Source: Fervidifonticultor_A sp037443565
GTDB taxonomy: Bacteria; Sysuimicrobiota; Sysuimicrobiia; Sysuimicrobiales; Humicultoraceae
NCBI GenBank assembly: GCA_037443565.1
Contig: JBBIOB010000046.1
Location: forward strand, 1-23,684
Direction of reading: 5' to 3'
DNA: 23,684 nucleotides
The notes beneath the pieces were generated by a model, which saw nothing but the letters and a program-made list of their open reading frames with translations, was not told the DNA's origin and did no database searches. Positions 23,475 through 23,684 of the stretch are shown piece by piece. A program made the translations under genes and the position numbers. The stretch's first letter is position 1. The number at the start of each line of letters is the position of its first letter.

Positions 23475-23608
23475 GCCCCGCTCCTTCGGAATAAACTTTC
23501 TTGATCACTAGACTATGCGAAACTTAGGTTTTCAGCAAGTGAAACTTCCCTGGACGGATGGCTAAGTGCTGTGATTCATAAGTTTGATCACGTATTCTGG
23601 GGTCCTGT
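23475..23608 (-). promoter_or_regulatory. Operon promoter region with repeated AAACTT and TTGATCAC
   Basis: This A/T-rich gap carries AAACTT at 23493, 23520 and 23542, the inverse AAGTTT at 23580, and TTGATCAC twice (23501 and 23584). On the minus strand TTGCTG and TAGTCT lie 17 bases apart as a weak sigma-70 candidate. The repeats could bind the RpiR regulator, which commonly controls its own operon. The function is inferred. Confidence 0.4.
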
Positions 23609-23684
23609 TCAGGCGACGGCGTGGAGGGGCCGCTGATCGGCCAACCGCGCCAGCACACGAGCGAGGTCCTTCCGAGTGAAGCGC
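23609..23684 (-). CDS. 3' end of an unidentified gene (truncated by window edge)
   Basis: The minus strand gives 24 codons reading RFTRKDLARVLARLADQRPL then HAVA and TGA at 23611-23609. Codon use is like the neighbouring genes. The fragment is too short to assign. It lies 134 bases upstream of the regulator gene, so it may be a separate unit. Confidence 0.5.
   Translation of the reverse strand, partial: RFTRKDLARVLARLADQRPLHAVA

Noticed and set aside
1..23684. CRISPR array, complete insertion sequence, rRNA or riboswitch
   Set aside because: No regularly spaced repeats, no transposase or integrase frame, and no conserved RNA pattern were seen by eye on either strand.

Overview
The window is GC-rich, bacterial and densely packed, with almost every gene on the minus strand. 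Gene content (a long SucCD-like/enoyl-CoA hydratase/peptide-type ABC operon beside a defence island) would fit an uncultured soil or groundwater lineage such as Rokubacteria/Methylomirabilota. That placement is a guess from gene style, not something the sequence proves.

Region A (1-14345) is a partly decayed anti-phage island. Its core families are those that databases call anti-phage-associated and that are related to DISARM: a DUF1156 DNA methylase (its first 44 codons lie at 132-1, running off the left edge), a large SNF2-type helicase with a C-terminal DUF3883 domain (5565-2158), a DUF499 ATPase with an N-terminal HEPN-like segment (10908-8756), a dual-OB protein (14050-13475) and two DUF488 proteins (13478-12412). 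A possible PD-(D/E)XK-type protein (2145-1567), a BrnT-like toxin with a ribbon-helix-helix partner (1382-710) and a DUF6941-like protein (700-242) follow the helicase. Much of the island looks broken. The DUF499 gene has an out-of-frame internal deletion near 9737 and a one-base frameshift near 8980. The dual-OB gene has an in-frame TAG, DUF488-1 has an in-frame TAA, and only the last part of a DUF1156 gene survives at the right end, fused to the start of a DinB-like gene. The helicase, toxin-antitoxin pair, second DUF488 and an AAA/DUF4143 ATPase look intact.

Between the helicase and the DUF499 gene sits a 5.8-8.7 kb insert. It holds a four-helix membrane protein on the plus strand, a 3' fragment of a tRNA-Arg(CCT) gene ending in CCA (an integration-site scar), a small DUF4258 gene that reads through that scar, a small unknown gene, and a tandem winged-helix DNA-binding protein.

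Region B (14464-23474) is a long minus-strand run that looks like one catabolic operon. In transcription order it encodes an RpiR/SIS regulator, a Cof-type HAD phosphatase, a peptide-family substrate-binding protein, permeases DppB and DppC, SucC-like and SucD-like CoA-ligase subunits, and an enoyl-CoA hydratase/isomerase. A frameshifted small membrane protein and a Uma2-family nuclease follow. No ABC ATPase is present. The likely logic is uptake of a small organic substrate, CoA activation and beta-oxidation-like conversion, controlled by a sugar-phosphate-type regulator; the substrate is unknown. The last 76 bases hold the 3' end of another minus-strand gene.
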